Source of the DNA: JAUYQR01 sp963822435
GTDB taxonomy: Bacteria > Pseudomonadota > Alphaproteobacteria > Rhodobacterales > Rhodobacteraceae
DNA: 64,000 bases
NCBI GenBank assembly: GCA_963822435.1
Contig: CAWGHN010000004.1
Span: 434,001 to 498,000 of the forward strand
Direction: 5' to 3'
The notes beneath the pieces are model-generated. The model searched no databases, was not told the DNA's origin, and saw nothing but the letters and a program-made list of their open reading frames with translations. This document shows, in pieces, positions 18,246 to 26,411 of this stretch (position 1 is the first letter of the stretch; each line of letters starts with the position of its first letter). The position numbers were made by a program, and so were the translations under genes.

Positions 18246-19607
18246 ATGGGTTTGACGGCGTTCAAGGCCTACGATGTGCGCGGGCGACTGGGCGAAGAGT
18301 TGAACGAAGATATCGTGCGGCGCATCGCGCGCGCCTTTGCCGAGGTGACCGGGGCTGGCCGCGTGGTCGTCGGGCGCGACTGCCGGGCAAGCTCCGAGGC
18401 GCTGGCCGCGGCGGTGGTCGAAGGGTTGCTTGCCGCCGGGGTCGAGGTGCTGGACCTTGGGCTGGCCGGGACCGAGGAGATGTATTTCGCCACCTCGCAT
18501 CTGCAGGCGGGTGGCGGGATCACTGTCACCGCGTCGCATAATCCGATGGATTACAACGGGTTGAAGCTGGTCGGTGCGGGGTCTGTTCCGCTGCGTCAGG
18601 CCGAGTTCGACGCGGTGAAGGCGCTGGCCGAAAGCGCAAGGTTTGCGGTGGAGCGTCCGGGTGGGCGGGTTGTGGCGGTGCCGGCGGTGCGGTCGGCCTA
18701 TGTGGACCGGGTGCTGGGTTTTGTCGACGTTGGCGCGCTGCGCCCGCTGAAAATCCTGGTCAACTGCGGCAACGGGGCGGCGGGTCCGACCTTTGATGCG
18801 CTGGCCGAGGGGTTGGCGGCCAAGGGGGCGCCCTTGCAGTTCGAGCGGATGTTCCATGACCCGGACGGCAGCTTTCCAAACGGCATCCCGAACCCCTTGC
18901 TGGAGGCGAACCAGCCGGTGACGGCCAATGCCGTGCGCGCGGTGAGTGCGGATATGGGCGTGGCGTTCGACGGCGATTTCGACCGTTGTTTCCTGTTCGA
19001 TGCGACGGGCGCGTTCGTGCCGGGCGAGTATGTCGTGGGTCTGCTGGCCGAGGCGTTTCTGGCCAAGGAGCCCGGTGCGGCGGTGATCCATGACCCGCGG
19101 GTGATCTGGAACACGCAAGACCTCGTGGCGCGGGCCGGAGGGCGGGCGGTGATGGTGCGAACCGGGCATGTCTTCCTGAAGCGCGCGATGCGCGAAACGG
19201 GTGCGGTTTACGGCGGCGAGATGTCGGCGCACCACTATTTCCGCGATTTCATGTGCTGCGACAGCGGGATGATCCCGTGGCTTCTGGTGGCGGAACTGAT
19301 GGGGCGGACGGGGCGGTCCCTGGCGGAGTTGATGGCCGAAATGCGGGCGGCGTTTCCGTCCTCGGGCGAGATCAACTTTCGGGTGGGCGATGTCGGGGCG
19401 GCGGTGGCGCGGGTTGAGGCGGCGCTGGCGGGCAAGGCCGTGGCGCGGGATGATACCGACGGGATGAGCCTTGATTTCGGCGACTGGCGGCTGAACCTGC
19501 GGTCGTCAAACACCGAACCCCTGCTGCGGCTGAACGTCGAGGCGCGGGGCGATGCGGCACTGGTCGAGGCGGGCGTTGCCATGGTGCGCCGGTTGATCGA
19601 AGGGTAA
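18246..19607 (+). CDS. Phosphomannomutase/phosphoglucomutase family enzyme
   Basis: A 453-residue alpha-D-phosphohexomutase. The phosphoserine loop is ITVTASHNPMDYNG, the metal loop DGDFDR, the sugar loop GGEMSAHHYF and the phosphate-binding loop RSSNTEPLLRLN, all intact, in the CpsG/ManB subgroup. It starts at the base after the soeC stop, so it is probably cotranscribed with the sulfite dehydrogenase genes. Nothing in the taurine pathway needs this activity, so the linkage may be incidental. Substrate preference (mannose or glucose phosphates) cannot be decided here. Confidence 0.85.
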   Translation: MGLTAFKAYDVRGRLGEELNEDIVRRIARAFAEVTGAGRVVVGRDCRASSEALAAAVVEGLLAAGVEVLDLGLAGTEEMYFATSHLQAGGGITVTASHNPMDYNGLKLVGAGSVPLRQAEFDAVKALAESARFAVERPGGRVVAVPAVRSAYVDRVLGFVDVGALRPLKILVNCGNGAAGPTFDALAEGLAAKGAPLQFERMFHDPDGSFPNGIPNPLLEANQPVTANAVRAVSADMGVAFDGDFDRCFLFDATGAFVPGEYVVGLLAEAFLAKEPGAAVIHDPRVIWNTQDLVARAGGRAVMVRTGHVFLKRAMRETGAVYGGEMSAHHYFRDFMCCDSGMIPWLLVAELMGRTGRSLAELMAEMRAAFPSSGEINFRVGDVGAAVARVEAALAGKAVARDDTDGMSLDFGDWRLNLRSSNTEPLLRLNVEARGDAALVEAGVAMVRRLIEG

Positions 19608-19750
19608 GTTTTCGCGCTGCTGTGAAATTGGGCGGTTTGCCTAACCCTTGGGCGAACGGCCTGGCGAAAAAGGGTGCGGCGCTTGTGACGGTCGCGCGCC
19701 CGATTGCCAGTTGCAGCCTCGCCGCCGGACAGTTGGCGCGAGGAGTGCCG

Positions 19751-20566
19751 ATGACCGCGATCAGCCGTTTTCCAGTGATGCAGCGCGCCAAGGGCGAGGC
19801 GTTTGTGGGCCTTGGCTGCCGGGATGGGCGCGTGCGGCTGCAGGACTTGCGGCAGACCGGATCGGCCAAGGCGATCCTGCCGCAGGTGGGCGCGGTGCCG
19901 GAGGTGGTGTTTCTGAACACGTCGGGCGGGCTGACGTCGGACGACCGGCTGCGCTACGGGGTGACGCTGGCGGGCGGCGTTGCGGTGGCGACGACGCAGA
20001 CGGCGGAGCGGGCCTATCGGGCCGATGGCGGCAGCGCGCGGATGGATGTGGCGCTGACGGTGGGCGCGGGTGGCTGGCTTGATTGGCTGCCGCAGGAGAC
20101 GATCCTGTTTGATGGCGCGCGGCTGGACCGGCGGACGCGGATTGATCTGGGCGAAGGGGCGGGGTGCCTTGCGCTGGAGGCGGTGGTTCTGGGCCGTGCC
20201 GCGATGGGCGAGACGGTGGTCCGCGTGGCGTTCCGCGACCGGCGCGAAATCTGGCGCGGTGGCAAGCCTGTCTCGGTGGAGCCTTTGGGGCTGGGCGATG
20301 CGGCACTTTGCGCGGGGGCTGCCGGCCTTGATGGCACGCGCGCATTTGCGACGATCGTGATGGTGGGCGCGGGGCTTGGCGATGCGCTGGCCCCGTTGCG
20401 CGCCGTGTTGGACGACGCGGAAGTGACGGCCGCCGCGTCGGCATTTGATGGGAAACTGGTCGTGCGGATGACAGCGGCGGATGGCTGGCCGCTGCGCCGG
20501 CAGATCGTGCGGGCGCTGGCGGTGCTGCGGTCGGGGCGACCCTTGCCGCGCGTCTGGCAGATGTGA
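19751..20566 (+). CDS. ureD: Urease accessory protein UreD
   Basis: A 271-residue UreD/UreH-type chaperone that binds apo-urease together with UreF and UreG for nickel insertion. VVFLNTSGGLTSDDRLRY, TTQTAERAYR and WLPQETILFDGARLDR are family signatures. The ATG at 19751 has AGGAG 5 bases upstream; a longer open frame starting at 19622 has no such site. It heads the urease operon after a 143-bp gap from the mutase gene, which holds no obvious regulatory motif. Confidence 0.92.
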   Translation: MTAISRFPVMQRAKGEAFVGLGCRDGRVRLQDLRQTGSAKAILPQVGAVPEVVFLNTSGGLTSDDRLRYGVTLAGGVAVATTQTAERAYRADGGSARMDVALTVGAGGWLDWLPQETILFDGARLDRRTRIDLGEGAGCLALEAVVLGRAAMGETVVRVAFRDRREIWRGGKPVSVEPLGLGDAALCAGAAGLDGTRAFATIVMVGAGLGDALAPLRAVLDDAEVTAAASAFDGKLVVRMTAADGWPLRRQIVRALAVLRSGRPLPRVWQM

Positions 20567-20576
20567 GGGAGAAACG

Positions 20577-20885
20577 ATGAACCTGACGCCACGGGAAAAG
20601 GACAAGCTTCTGGTCAGCGTGGCCGCGATGGTTGCGCGCGGGCGGCTGGCGCGGGGGGTCAAGCTGAACCACCCCGAAGCGATTGCGCTGATCAGCGATT
20701 TCGTCGTGGAAGGCGCGCGCGATGGCCGGTCTGTCGCCGATCTGATGGAGGCGGGCGCGCATGTCGTCACGGCTGGTCAGTGTATGTCTGGCATCCCCGA
20801 GATGATCCATTCGGTGCAGGTCGAGGCGACGTTTCCCGACGGTACCAAACTCGTCACCGTGCACCACCCGATCCGAGAGGGCTGA
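20577..20885 (+). CDS. ureA: Urease gamma subunit
   Basis: A 102-residue gamma subunit beginning MNLTPREKDKLL and containing GVKLNHPEAIALISDFVVEGAR and AGQCMSGIPEMIH, near-invariant in the family. With UreB and UreC it forms the nickel urease that hydrolyses urea to ammonia and carbonic acid in the cytoplasm. Length matches the usual 100 residues. GAGGGAGAAACG before the ATG supplies a ribosome-binding site. Confidence 0.96.
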   Translation: MNLTPREKDKLLVSVAAMVARGRLARGVKLNHPEAIALISDFVVEGARDGRSVADLMEAGAHVVTAGQCMSGIPEMIHSVQVEATFPDGTKLVTVHHPIREG

Positions 20886-20888
20886 CCC

Positions 20889-21050
20889 ATGAGCCGGATG
20901 CTGTTTCCTGTTGTCTTCCTTGCCACGCCCGCGCTGGCGGACCCCGGCCTGCATCACCACCCGCATGGCGTGGACCTTGCCTGGGTCGCGGCCCTTCTGG
21001 TGGGCGTGCTGGGCGGGGTGGTCTTGGCGCGGCTTTGGGGCCGCAAATGA
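20889..21050 (+). CDS. Small single-helix membrane peptide between ureA and ureB
   Basis: A 53-codon frame: a signal-like start (MSRMLFPVVFLATPALA), a His-rich stretch HHHPHG, then a membrane helix (LAWVAALLVGVLGGVVLA) and a basic end (RLWGRK). It lies 3 bp after the ureA stop and its stop overlaps the ureB start (AAATGA), so it is embedded in the operon with translational coupling. The histidines directly before the membrane helix could bind nickel, but that is only a suggestion. No family is recognised. Confidence 0.65.
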   Translation: MSRMLFPVVFLATPALADPGLHHHPHGVDLAWVAALLVGVLGGVVLARLWGRK

Positions 21051-21352
21051 TACCGGGAGAGATCTTTCCCGCCGACGGCGACCTGGTGCTGAACGAGGGC
21101 GCCGAGGTGACGGTGCTGATGGTCGCCAACACCGGCGACCGCCCGGTGCAGGTTGGCAGCCATTATCACTTTGCCGAAACCAACCCCGGGCTGGAGTTTG
21201 ACCGCGCCGCGGCCCGCGGCAAGCGGCTGGACATTGCGGCGGGCACTGCGGTGCGGTTCGAGCCGGGACAGCGGCGCGAAGTGCGGCTTGTGCCCTATGC
21301 CGGGGATCGCAAGGTATTTGGTTTCAATCAGAAAATCATGGGGCCGCTGTAA
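21047..21352 (+). CDS. ureB: Urease beta subunit
   Basis: A 101-residue beta subunit starting MIPGEIFPADGDL, with VANTGDRPVQVGSHYHFAE and GDRKVFGFNQKIMGPL, all typical. The start overlaps the stop of the 53-residue ORF by 4 bp. In most urease operons ureC follows directly; here two other genes intervene before ureC. Confidence 0.96.
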   Translation: MIPGEIFPADGDLVLNEGAEVTVLMVANTGDRPVQVGSHYHFAETNPGLEFDRAAARGKRLDIAAGTAVRFEPGQRREVRLVPYAGDRKVFGFNQKIMGPL

Positions 21353-21376
21353 ACCCCGCAACAACAGGAGACTGTC

Positions 21377-22189
21377 ATGTGCCACGCCTGTGTGATCGAG
21401 AACGTGAAGCAAGGAATGTTGAGCCGCAGGGCGCTGTTTCGGTCTGCTGCCGCGCTGGGGTTGGTGACGGGGGCGGCGGGGCTGATGTCTGCGCGCCCGG
21501 CGATGGCGCAGGCGTCAAAGGTGGTGGACCTGACCCATGCCTATGACGGGGCATTTCCGACCTTCGACGGCAAGCCGGGGATCATTTATGAGCCTGCGGT
21601 GAAGTTTGCCGACGCGGGCTACCAGTTGTGGAAGCTGACGATCTTTGAACACACCGGCACCCATATCGACGCGCCGTTGCATTTCACCGAGGATGGCACG
21701 TCGGTGGCGGAACTGCCGGTCGAAAGCCTCGTCTGCCCGCTGTGCATCGTGGATATCAAGGCGAAGGCGGCCGAGGATGCCAACGCGATGGTCGAACCGG
21801 CTGATATCGAGGCTTGGGTTTCGGCCAACGGCGAGATTCCGGCGGGGGCCTGCGTGGCGATGAATTCAGGCTGGGCGGCGAAGGTGGGCGACCCGCTTTA
21901 CCGCAACACCCCCGATGGCAAGTTTGCCTTCCCCGGCTTTTCCAAGGCCGCGACGGATATGCTGGCCGCGATGGAGGTTGCCTGCATCGGGGTGGACACG
22001 CTGTCGCTGGACCCCGGCAATTCGGCGGATTTTGCGGTGCATTTTTCCTGGTTGCCGGGCGGGCGCTACGGAATCGAGAACCTCGCGAACCTTGAGGGGC
22101 TGCCGGCATCGGGCGCGACCGTGATGGTCGGCGCGCCAAAGCATGTGGGCGGCACCGGTGGCCCTGCGCGTGTGCTGGCGCTGGTCTGA
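21377..22189 (+). CDS. Tat-exported cyclase-family (kynurenine formamidase-like) metal hydrolase
   Basis: A 270-residue protein of the cyclase family (PF04199 type). The N-terminus has an unusual MCHAC start and a twin-arginine signal (SRRALFRSAAALGLV...), so it is probably periplasmic. Metal-binding and catalytic features are EHTGTHIDAPLHF (HxGTHxDxP), then a later cysteine/aspartate-rich region (ACIGVDTLSLDPGNSADFAVH). Relatives include kynurenine formamidase and isatin hydrolase; the substrate here is unknown. It sits between ureB and ureC with GGAG before the ATG, and overlaps the next gene (TGATG). Linkage to ammonia release from an amide is speculation. Confidence 0.8.
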   Translation: MCHACVIENVKQGMLSRRALFRSAAALGLVTGAAGLMSARPAMAQASKVVDLTHAYDGAFPTFDGKPGIIYEPAVKFADAGYQLWKLTIFEHTGTHIDAPLHFTEDGTSVAELPVESLVCPLCIVDIKAKAAEDANAMVEPADIEAWVSANGEIPAGACVAMNSGWAAKVGDPLYRNTPDGKFAFPGFSKAATDMLAAMEVACIGVDTLSLDPGNSADFAVHFSWLPGGRYGIENLANLEGLPASGATVMVGAPKHVGGTGGPARVLALV

Positions 22190-22584
22190 TGGCGACCGTC
22201 CCGCTTTTGCCGGATGCAGAGGCGGGGGCGGAAGCCCTCGCCGTCTTTGACGATATCCGGGCCAAGCGGCAGACGGATTACGTGAACAACTTCTGGCGCG
22301 CACTGGCGCATGACCCGGCGACGTTGCGCGCAACGTGGGAGCGGGCGCAGGCGGTTATGGCACCGGGCGCGCTCGACCCGTTGGTCAAGGAGTTGATCTA
22401 TGTCGCCGTGTCCACTGCCAACGGGTGCAGCTATTGCGTCCATTCCCATACCGCAGCCGCGCGCGCCAAGGGCATGACCGATGCGATGCATGGCGAAATG
22501 CTGGCCGTGATTGCGACGGCGGCCCAGACGAACGCCCTTGCGACGGCGTTGCAGGTGCCCGTCGACGACCGATTTCTGAAATAA
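22189..22584 (+). CDS. Carboxymuconolactone decarboxylase (AhpD-like) family protein
   Basis: A 131-residue CMD-domain protein with CSYCVHSHTAAARAKG, the CxxC-x2-H motif of AhpD-like proteins that supports peroxidase or thiol-redox activity. PLVKELIYVAVS precedes it, as in the family. It is coupled to the cyclase gene (one-base overlap) and lies 10 bp before ureC. The pairing of a cyclase and a CMD protein inside a urease operon is unusual; its role there is unknown. Confidence 0.8.
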   Translation: MATVPLLPDAEAGAEALAVFDDIRAKRQTDYVNNFWRALAHDPATLRATWERAQAVMAPGALDPLVKELIYVAVSTANGCSYCVHSHTAAARAKGMTDAMHGEMLAVIATAAQTNALATALQVPVDDRFLK

Positions 22585-22594
22585 AGGACAGAAG

Positions 22595-24337
22595 ATGCCC
22601 GCCACGATCAGCCGCAAGACCTATGCCGACATGTATGGCCCCACGGTGGGCGACAAGGTCCGGCTGGGCGACACCGACCTGATCATCGAGGTCGAGCGTG
22701 ACCTTATTGCCGAGCGCAGCGCGGGTGGTGCCAATGCGCGGCGCTACGGCGACGAGGTGAAGTTCGGCGGCGGCAAGGTGATCCGCGACGGGATGGGGCA
22801 AAGCCAGATCACACGGGCGGCGGGCGCGATGGACACTGTGATCACCAACGCACTGATCGTCGACTGGACCGGGATCGTAAAGGCGGATGTGGGCCTGCGC
22901 GATGGCCGGATCGCCAGGATCGGCAAGGCCGGGAACCCCGACACACAAGCCGGGGTCGATGTCATCATCGGGCCGGGGACGGAAATCATCGCGGGCGAAG
23001 GGCGGATTCTGACCGCCGGGGGGATGGACGCGCATATCCACTTCATCGCCCCCCAGCAGATCGACGACGCACTGCATTCGGGAATCACCACCATGCTGGG
23101 CGGCGGCACGGGGCCGGCGCATGGCACGCTCGCCACCACCTGCACGCCGGGGCCGTGGCATCTGGCGCGGATGATGCAGGCGGCGGATGCGTTTCCGATG
23201 AACCTGGCCTTTGCGGGCAAGGGCAATGCGTCCTTGCCTGCGGCGCTGGAGGAACAGGTGCGGGCGGGCGCGTCCAGCCTGAAGCTGCATGAGGATTGGG
23301 GCACCACGCCCGGCGCCATCGACTGCTGCCTGACGGTGGCGGATGCGATGGATGTGCAGGTGATGATCCACACCGACACGCTGAATGAAAGCGGGTTTGT
23401 GGAAAACACGCTGGCGGCGATCCGGGGCCGGACGATCCATGCATTCCACACCGAAGGCGCGGGCGGCGGCCATGCGCCGGACATCATCAAGGTGGTGAGT
23501 TCGCAGAATGTGATTCCGTCGTCGACCAACCCGACGATGCCCTACACGGTCAACACGATCGAAGAACACCTCGACATGCTGATGGTCTGCCACCATCTGG
23601 ACCGGCGGGTGCCGGAGGACGTGGCCTTTGCCGAAAGCCGTATCCGGCGCGAGACGATTGCGGCGGAGGATATCCTGCACGATCTGGGCGCATTTTCGGT
23701 GATCTCGTCCGACAGTCAGGCGATGGGGCGGGTGGGCGAGGTGATCACCCGCACCTGGCAGACGGCCCACAAGATGAAGGTGCAGCGCGGGCGGCTGGAG
23801 GGCGAGACGGGCGAGAATGACAACCTGCGCGTGAAGCGGTATGTCGCGAAATACACCATCAACCCGGCGATTGCGCACGGGATCAGCCGCCACATCGGGT
23901 CAGTCGAGGTGGGCAAGCGGGCGGACCTTGTGCTGTGGTCGCCTGCGTTTTTTGGTGCAAAGCCCGAAATGGTGCTGCTGGGTGGCTGCATCGTGGTGGC
24001 GCAGATGGGCGACCCGAACGCCTCGATCCCCACGCCGCAGCCGGTGCATACGCGGCCGATGTTCGGGGCCTACGGTCGCAGCGTGGAGCGCAATGCCGTG
24101 GTTTTCGTGTCCGGTGCGGCCCAGGAGGCCGATGTCCGCCACGCCTACGGGTTGGCGAAGGAAACCGTGGCTGTGGAAGGTTGCCGGGGGATCGGCAAAT
24201 CCGACATGAAGCTGAACGCGGCGACGCCTGTGATCGAAGTGGACCCCGAGACGTATGAGGTTCGCGCGGACGGAGTGCTTCTGACCTGCGAACCGGCCCG
24301 CGAATTGCCGCTGGCGCAGCGGTATTTTCTGTATTGA
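22595..24337 (+). CDS. ureC: Urease alpha subunit (catalytic)
   Basis: A 580-residue catalytic subunit. Nickel ligands and catalytic residues are all visible: DAHIHFI (HxH), the carbamylated lysine in SSLKLHEDWG (Lys230), HTDTLNESGF, IHAFHTEGAGGGHAPDI and MVCHHLD on the active-site flap. It is about 10 residues longer than many bacterial enzymes. AAAGGA precedes the ATG. It is the last structural gene; ureEFG follow after an interval with an antisense mini-gene. Confidence 0.97.
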   Translation: MPATISRKTYADMYGPTVGDKVRLGDTDLIIEVERDLIAERSAGGANARRYGDEVKFGGGKVIRDGMGQSQITRAAGAMDTVITNALIVDWTGIVKADVGLRDGRIARIGKAGNPDTQAGVDVIIGPGTEIIAGEGRILTAGGMDAHIHFIAPQQIDDALHSGITTMLGGGTGPAHGTLATTCTPGPWHLARMMQAADAFPMNLAFAGKGNASLPAALEEQVRAGASSLKLHEDWGTTPGAIDCCLTVADAMDVQVMIHTDTLNESGFVENTLAAIRGRTIHAFHTEGAGGGHAPDIIKVVSSQNVIPSSTNPTMPYTVNTIEEHLDMLMVCHHLDRRVPEDVAFAESRIRRETIAAEDILHDLGAFSVISSDSQAMGRVGEVITRTWQTAHKMKVQRGRLEGETGENDNLRVKRYVAKYTINPAIAHGISRHIGSVEVGKRADLVLWSPAFFGAKPEMVLLGGCIVVAQMGDPNASIPTPQPVHTRPMFGAYGRSVERNAVVFVSGAAQEADVRHAYGLAKETVAVEGCRGIGKSDMKLNAATPVIEVDPETYEVRADGVLLTCEPARELPLAQRYFLY

Positions 24338-24344
24338 GGGCGGA

Positions 24345-24518
24345 TCAGACGTGGGCGGCACCCTTTTGCGGATCACGGATCAACGGCCAGCCGCGGCGGA
24401 ACACCGGAATGACGGGAAAAGTCTTCGCCATAGTCGCAAGTGTTTCTTCGCGCTTTTGCAGGCGTGCGATTTCGGCGCGGATTTCGGCCAATTCATCGGC
24501 GAGGGCAAGTCTGGTCAT
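24345..24518 (-). CDS. Small coiled-coil-like hypothetical protein antisense between ureC and ureE
   Basis: A 57-codon leftward frame inside an otherwise rightward operon. The start (MTRLALADELAEIRAEIARL) forms a likely amphipathic helix or coiled coil, followed by FPVIPVFRRGWPLIRDP. A very strong Shine-Dalgarno (AGGAGG) lies 7 bases upstream of the ATG, which argues for real translation. It does not overlap ureC (8 bp away) or ureE. No family is recognised. Confidence 0.55.
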   Translation of the reverse strand: MTRLALADELAEIRAEIARLQKREETLATMAKTFPVIPVFRRGWPLIRDPQKGAAHV

Positions 24519-24588
24519 GTCTGATCCTCCTTTGGTCCTTGGGATCAGCATCCCCCCGAATTCGTGAATTTTTCGCAAAGGCAGTTCG

Positions 24589-25035
24589 ATGAGCTTGGCG
24601 GCACAGACACTTTACCGGGCGGGAAACTGGCCTCGGCTGGCGACGGCGCGGGTTGTCCTTGGGTATGACGAGCGGTTCCTGCGCCGCAAGCGGCTGGTCA
24701 CGGCGGCGGGTGAGGGGTTCATGGTCGATCTGGCGGAAACGACGAATGTGCTGGCGGGCGATGCGTTCGAGCTGTCGGACGGGCGGCTGGTCGAGGTGGC
24801 GGCGGCAAGCGAGGCGGTGCTGGTGGTGACGGGCGACTTGACGCGGCTGGCCTGGCACATCGGCAACCGGCATACGCCCTGCCAGATCGAGGCGGACCGG
24901 CTGGTGATCCGGGCTGATCATGTGCTGGCCGAGATGCTGCGGGGCCTCGGTGCGACCGTTACGCCTGCCGAGGCGCCGTTCACGCCGGAGGGGGGCGCTT
25001 ACGGGTTGGGGCGCACGATGGGACATGCGCACTGA
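24589..25035 (+). CDS. ureE: Urease accessory protein UreE (nickel metallochaperone)
   Basis: A 148-residue UreE with LTRLAWHIGNRHTPCQIEADRLVI, given in two parts in the family alignment, carrying the conserved metal-binding histidine of NRHTP. The C-terminus ends GRTMGHAH rather than in a long poly-His tail. It overlaps ureF by 11 bp. The strand reverts to rightward after the antisense ORF, with 251 bp between ureC stop and this start. Confidence 0.92.
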   Translation: MSLAAQTLYRAGNWPRLATARVVLGYDERFLRRKRLVTAAGEGFMVDLAETTNVLAGDAFELSDGRLVEVAAASEAVLVVTGDLTRLAWHIGNRHTPCQIEADRLVIRADHVLAEMLRGLGATVTPAEAPFTPEGGAYGLGRTMGHAH

Positions 25036-25657
25036 TCTTCTAACGCTGGTGCAATGGCTGTCGCCGGCGTTTCCGACCGGCGGATTTGCCTACTCGCACG
25101 GGATGGAATGGGCGATGGCGGGCGGTATGCGGACAGCCGCCGGGGTGCAGGCCTGGATCGGGGACGTGCTGCGCTTTGGCGCGGGGCAGGCGGATGCGGT
25201 GCTGCTGGCCGAGGCGCTGCGACCGGCGGCCGATCATGCGGCCCTCGATGCCTTTGGCCGGGCGATGGCGGGGTCGCGGGAGCGGTTGGTCGAGACGGTG
25301 GATCAAGGCGCGGCCTTTGCGCGGACCGTGGCCGGGCTGACCGGGCGGGCGCTGCCGCCACGGGTGTTGCCGGTGGCGGTGGGCGAGGCTGCGGTGGGGT
25401 TGGAACTGTCGCCGGACGATGTGATCGGGGTCTATCTGCACAGCTTTTCCGGGAACCTGGTGGCGGTGGCGACGCGGTTTGTGCCTTTGGGGCAGACCGA
25501 AGGGCAGGCGGTGCTGGCGGGGTTGCATCCGGTGATCGCCGAGGTCGCGGAGTGGGCGGCGACGGCGGGGCTGGACGAAATCGGGACGGCGGCGTTTGGC
25601 GCCGATCTGGCGGCGATGCGGCATGAGGATATGGATGTGAGGATATTCCGGACATGA
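25025..25657 (+). CDS. ureF: Urease accessory protein UreF
   Basis: A 210-residue UreF starting MRTDLLTLVQWLSPAFPTGGFAYSHG (shown here by its hallmark SPAFPTGGFAYSHG). It acts with UreD and UreG as a checkpoint for GTP-dependent nickel insertion. The start lies within the end of ureE and the stop overlaps ureG by 4 bp, indicating coupled translation of ureEFG. Confidence 0.93.
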   Translation: MRTDLLTLVQWLSPAFPTGGFAYSHGMEWAMAGGMRTAAGVQAWIGDVLRFGAGQADAVLLAEALRPAADHAALDAFGRAMAGSRERLVETVDQGAAFARTVAGLTGRALPPRVLPVAVGEAAVGLELSPDDVIGVYLHSFSGNLVAVATRFVPLGQTEGQAVLAGLHPVIAEVAEWAATAGLDEIGTAAFGADLAAMRHEDMDVRIFRT

Positions 25658-26280
25658 CCACTGCGTCGAAGAACGGGCCGTTGAAGGTGGGGATCGGCGG
25701 GCCGGTGGGCGTGGGCAAGACCAGCCTGACCGAAGCCTTGTGTCGCGCGCTGGCAGGGCGGTGTTCGATGGCGGTGATCACCAACGATATCTACACGCGG
25801 GAGGATGCGGAGTATCTGATGCGGGCGCAGGTGCTGCCGTTGGACCGGATCCGGGGCGTGGAAACCGGGGGCTGCCCGCATACGGCGATCCGGGAGGATG
25901 CATCCATCAATCTGGCGGCGGTGGCGGAGTTGCGGAGGGCGTTTCCGCAGTTGGACCTGATTCTGATCGAGAGCGGAGGGGACAATCTGGCGGCGACGTT
26001 TTCGCCCGAGCTGGCCGACCTTTCGATCTATGTGATCGATACGGCGGCGGGGCAGGACATTCCGCGAAAGCGCGGGCCGGGGGTGACGCGGTCGGATCTG
26101 CTGGTGGTCAACAAGACCGATCTTGCGCCCTATGTGGGGGTCGATCTGGGGTTGCTGGAGGCCGACACGAAGCGGGCGCGGGGAGCGCGGCCATATGTGA
26201 TGGCGCGGGTGAAGCAGGGCGTCGGGATTGACGAGGTGGTGCGGTTTCTGGAAACCGAGGGGGGGCTGGTGCTGACCTGA
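25654..26280 (+). CDS. ureG: Urease accessory GTPase UreG
   Basis: A 208-residue SIMIBI GTPase. The P-loop is GGPVGVGKTSL, followed by NDIYTREDAEYL, the nickel-site motif GVETGGCPHTAIREDAS, ESGGDNLAATFSPEL and the NKTD guanine-specificity motif. It supplies GTP hydrolysis for urease activation and is the last gene of the operon, followed directly by a perfect palindrome. Confidence 0.95.
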   Translation: MTTASKNGPLKVGIGGPVGVGKTSLTEALCRALAGRCSMAVITNDIYTREDAEYLMRAQVLPLDRIRGVETGGCPHTAIREDASINLAAVAELRRAFPQLDLILIESGGDNLAATFSPELADLSIYVIDTAAGQDIPRKRGPGVTRSDLLVVNKTDLAPYVGVDLGLLEADTKRARGARPYVMARVKQGVGIDEVVRFLETEGGLVLT

Positions 26281-26297
26281 TGTCCCACGGTGGGACA
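26281..26297. repeat. Perfect palindrome TGTCCCAC-G-GTGGGACA after ureG
   Basis: Eight-base arms around one base, beginning at the first base after the ureG stop. Its core is the same as the palindrome after tpa at 8316-8330. No T-run follows. Confidence 0.7.
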
Positions 26298-26388
26298 GAG
26301 GTGCCGATCTAGCCGGATCAAGGGGTTAGCGGTGCGAGTTAAGGATTTGGCAAGGGCTTGACGGCCCGCGCCGGGCCCCCCTCCCCAA

Positions 26389-26411
26389 CCCTCCCCCACG
26401 AGGGGGGAGGG
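26389..26411. terminator. C/G-rich hairpin between convergent ureG and cycA
   Basis: CCCTCCCCC (26389-26397), loop ACGA, GGGGGAGGG (26403-26411): a nine-pair stem in the 165-bp gap between convergent genes. It lacks a clear T-run on either strand, so it may block or protect transcript ends rather than act as a classical intrinsic terminator. The flanking text (CCCCCCTCCCCAACCCTCCCCC) looks like a dispersed repeat. Confidence 0.4.

Noticed and set aside
24339..24588. Break of the urease operon as evidence for insertion of a mobile element between ureC and ureE
   Set aside because: No terminal inverted repeats, target duplication or transposase remnant were visible.
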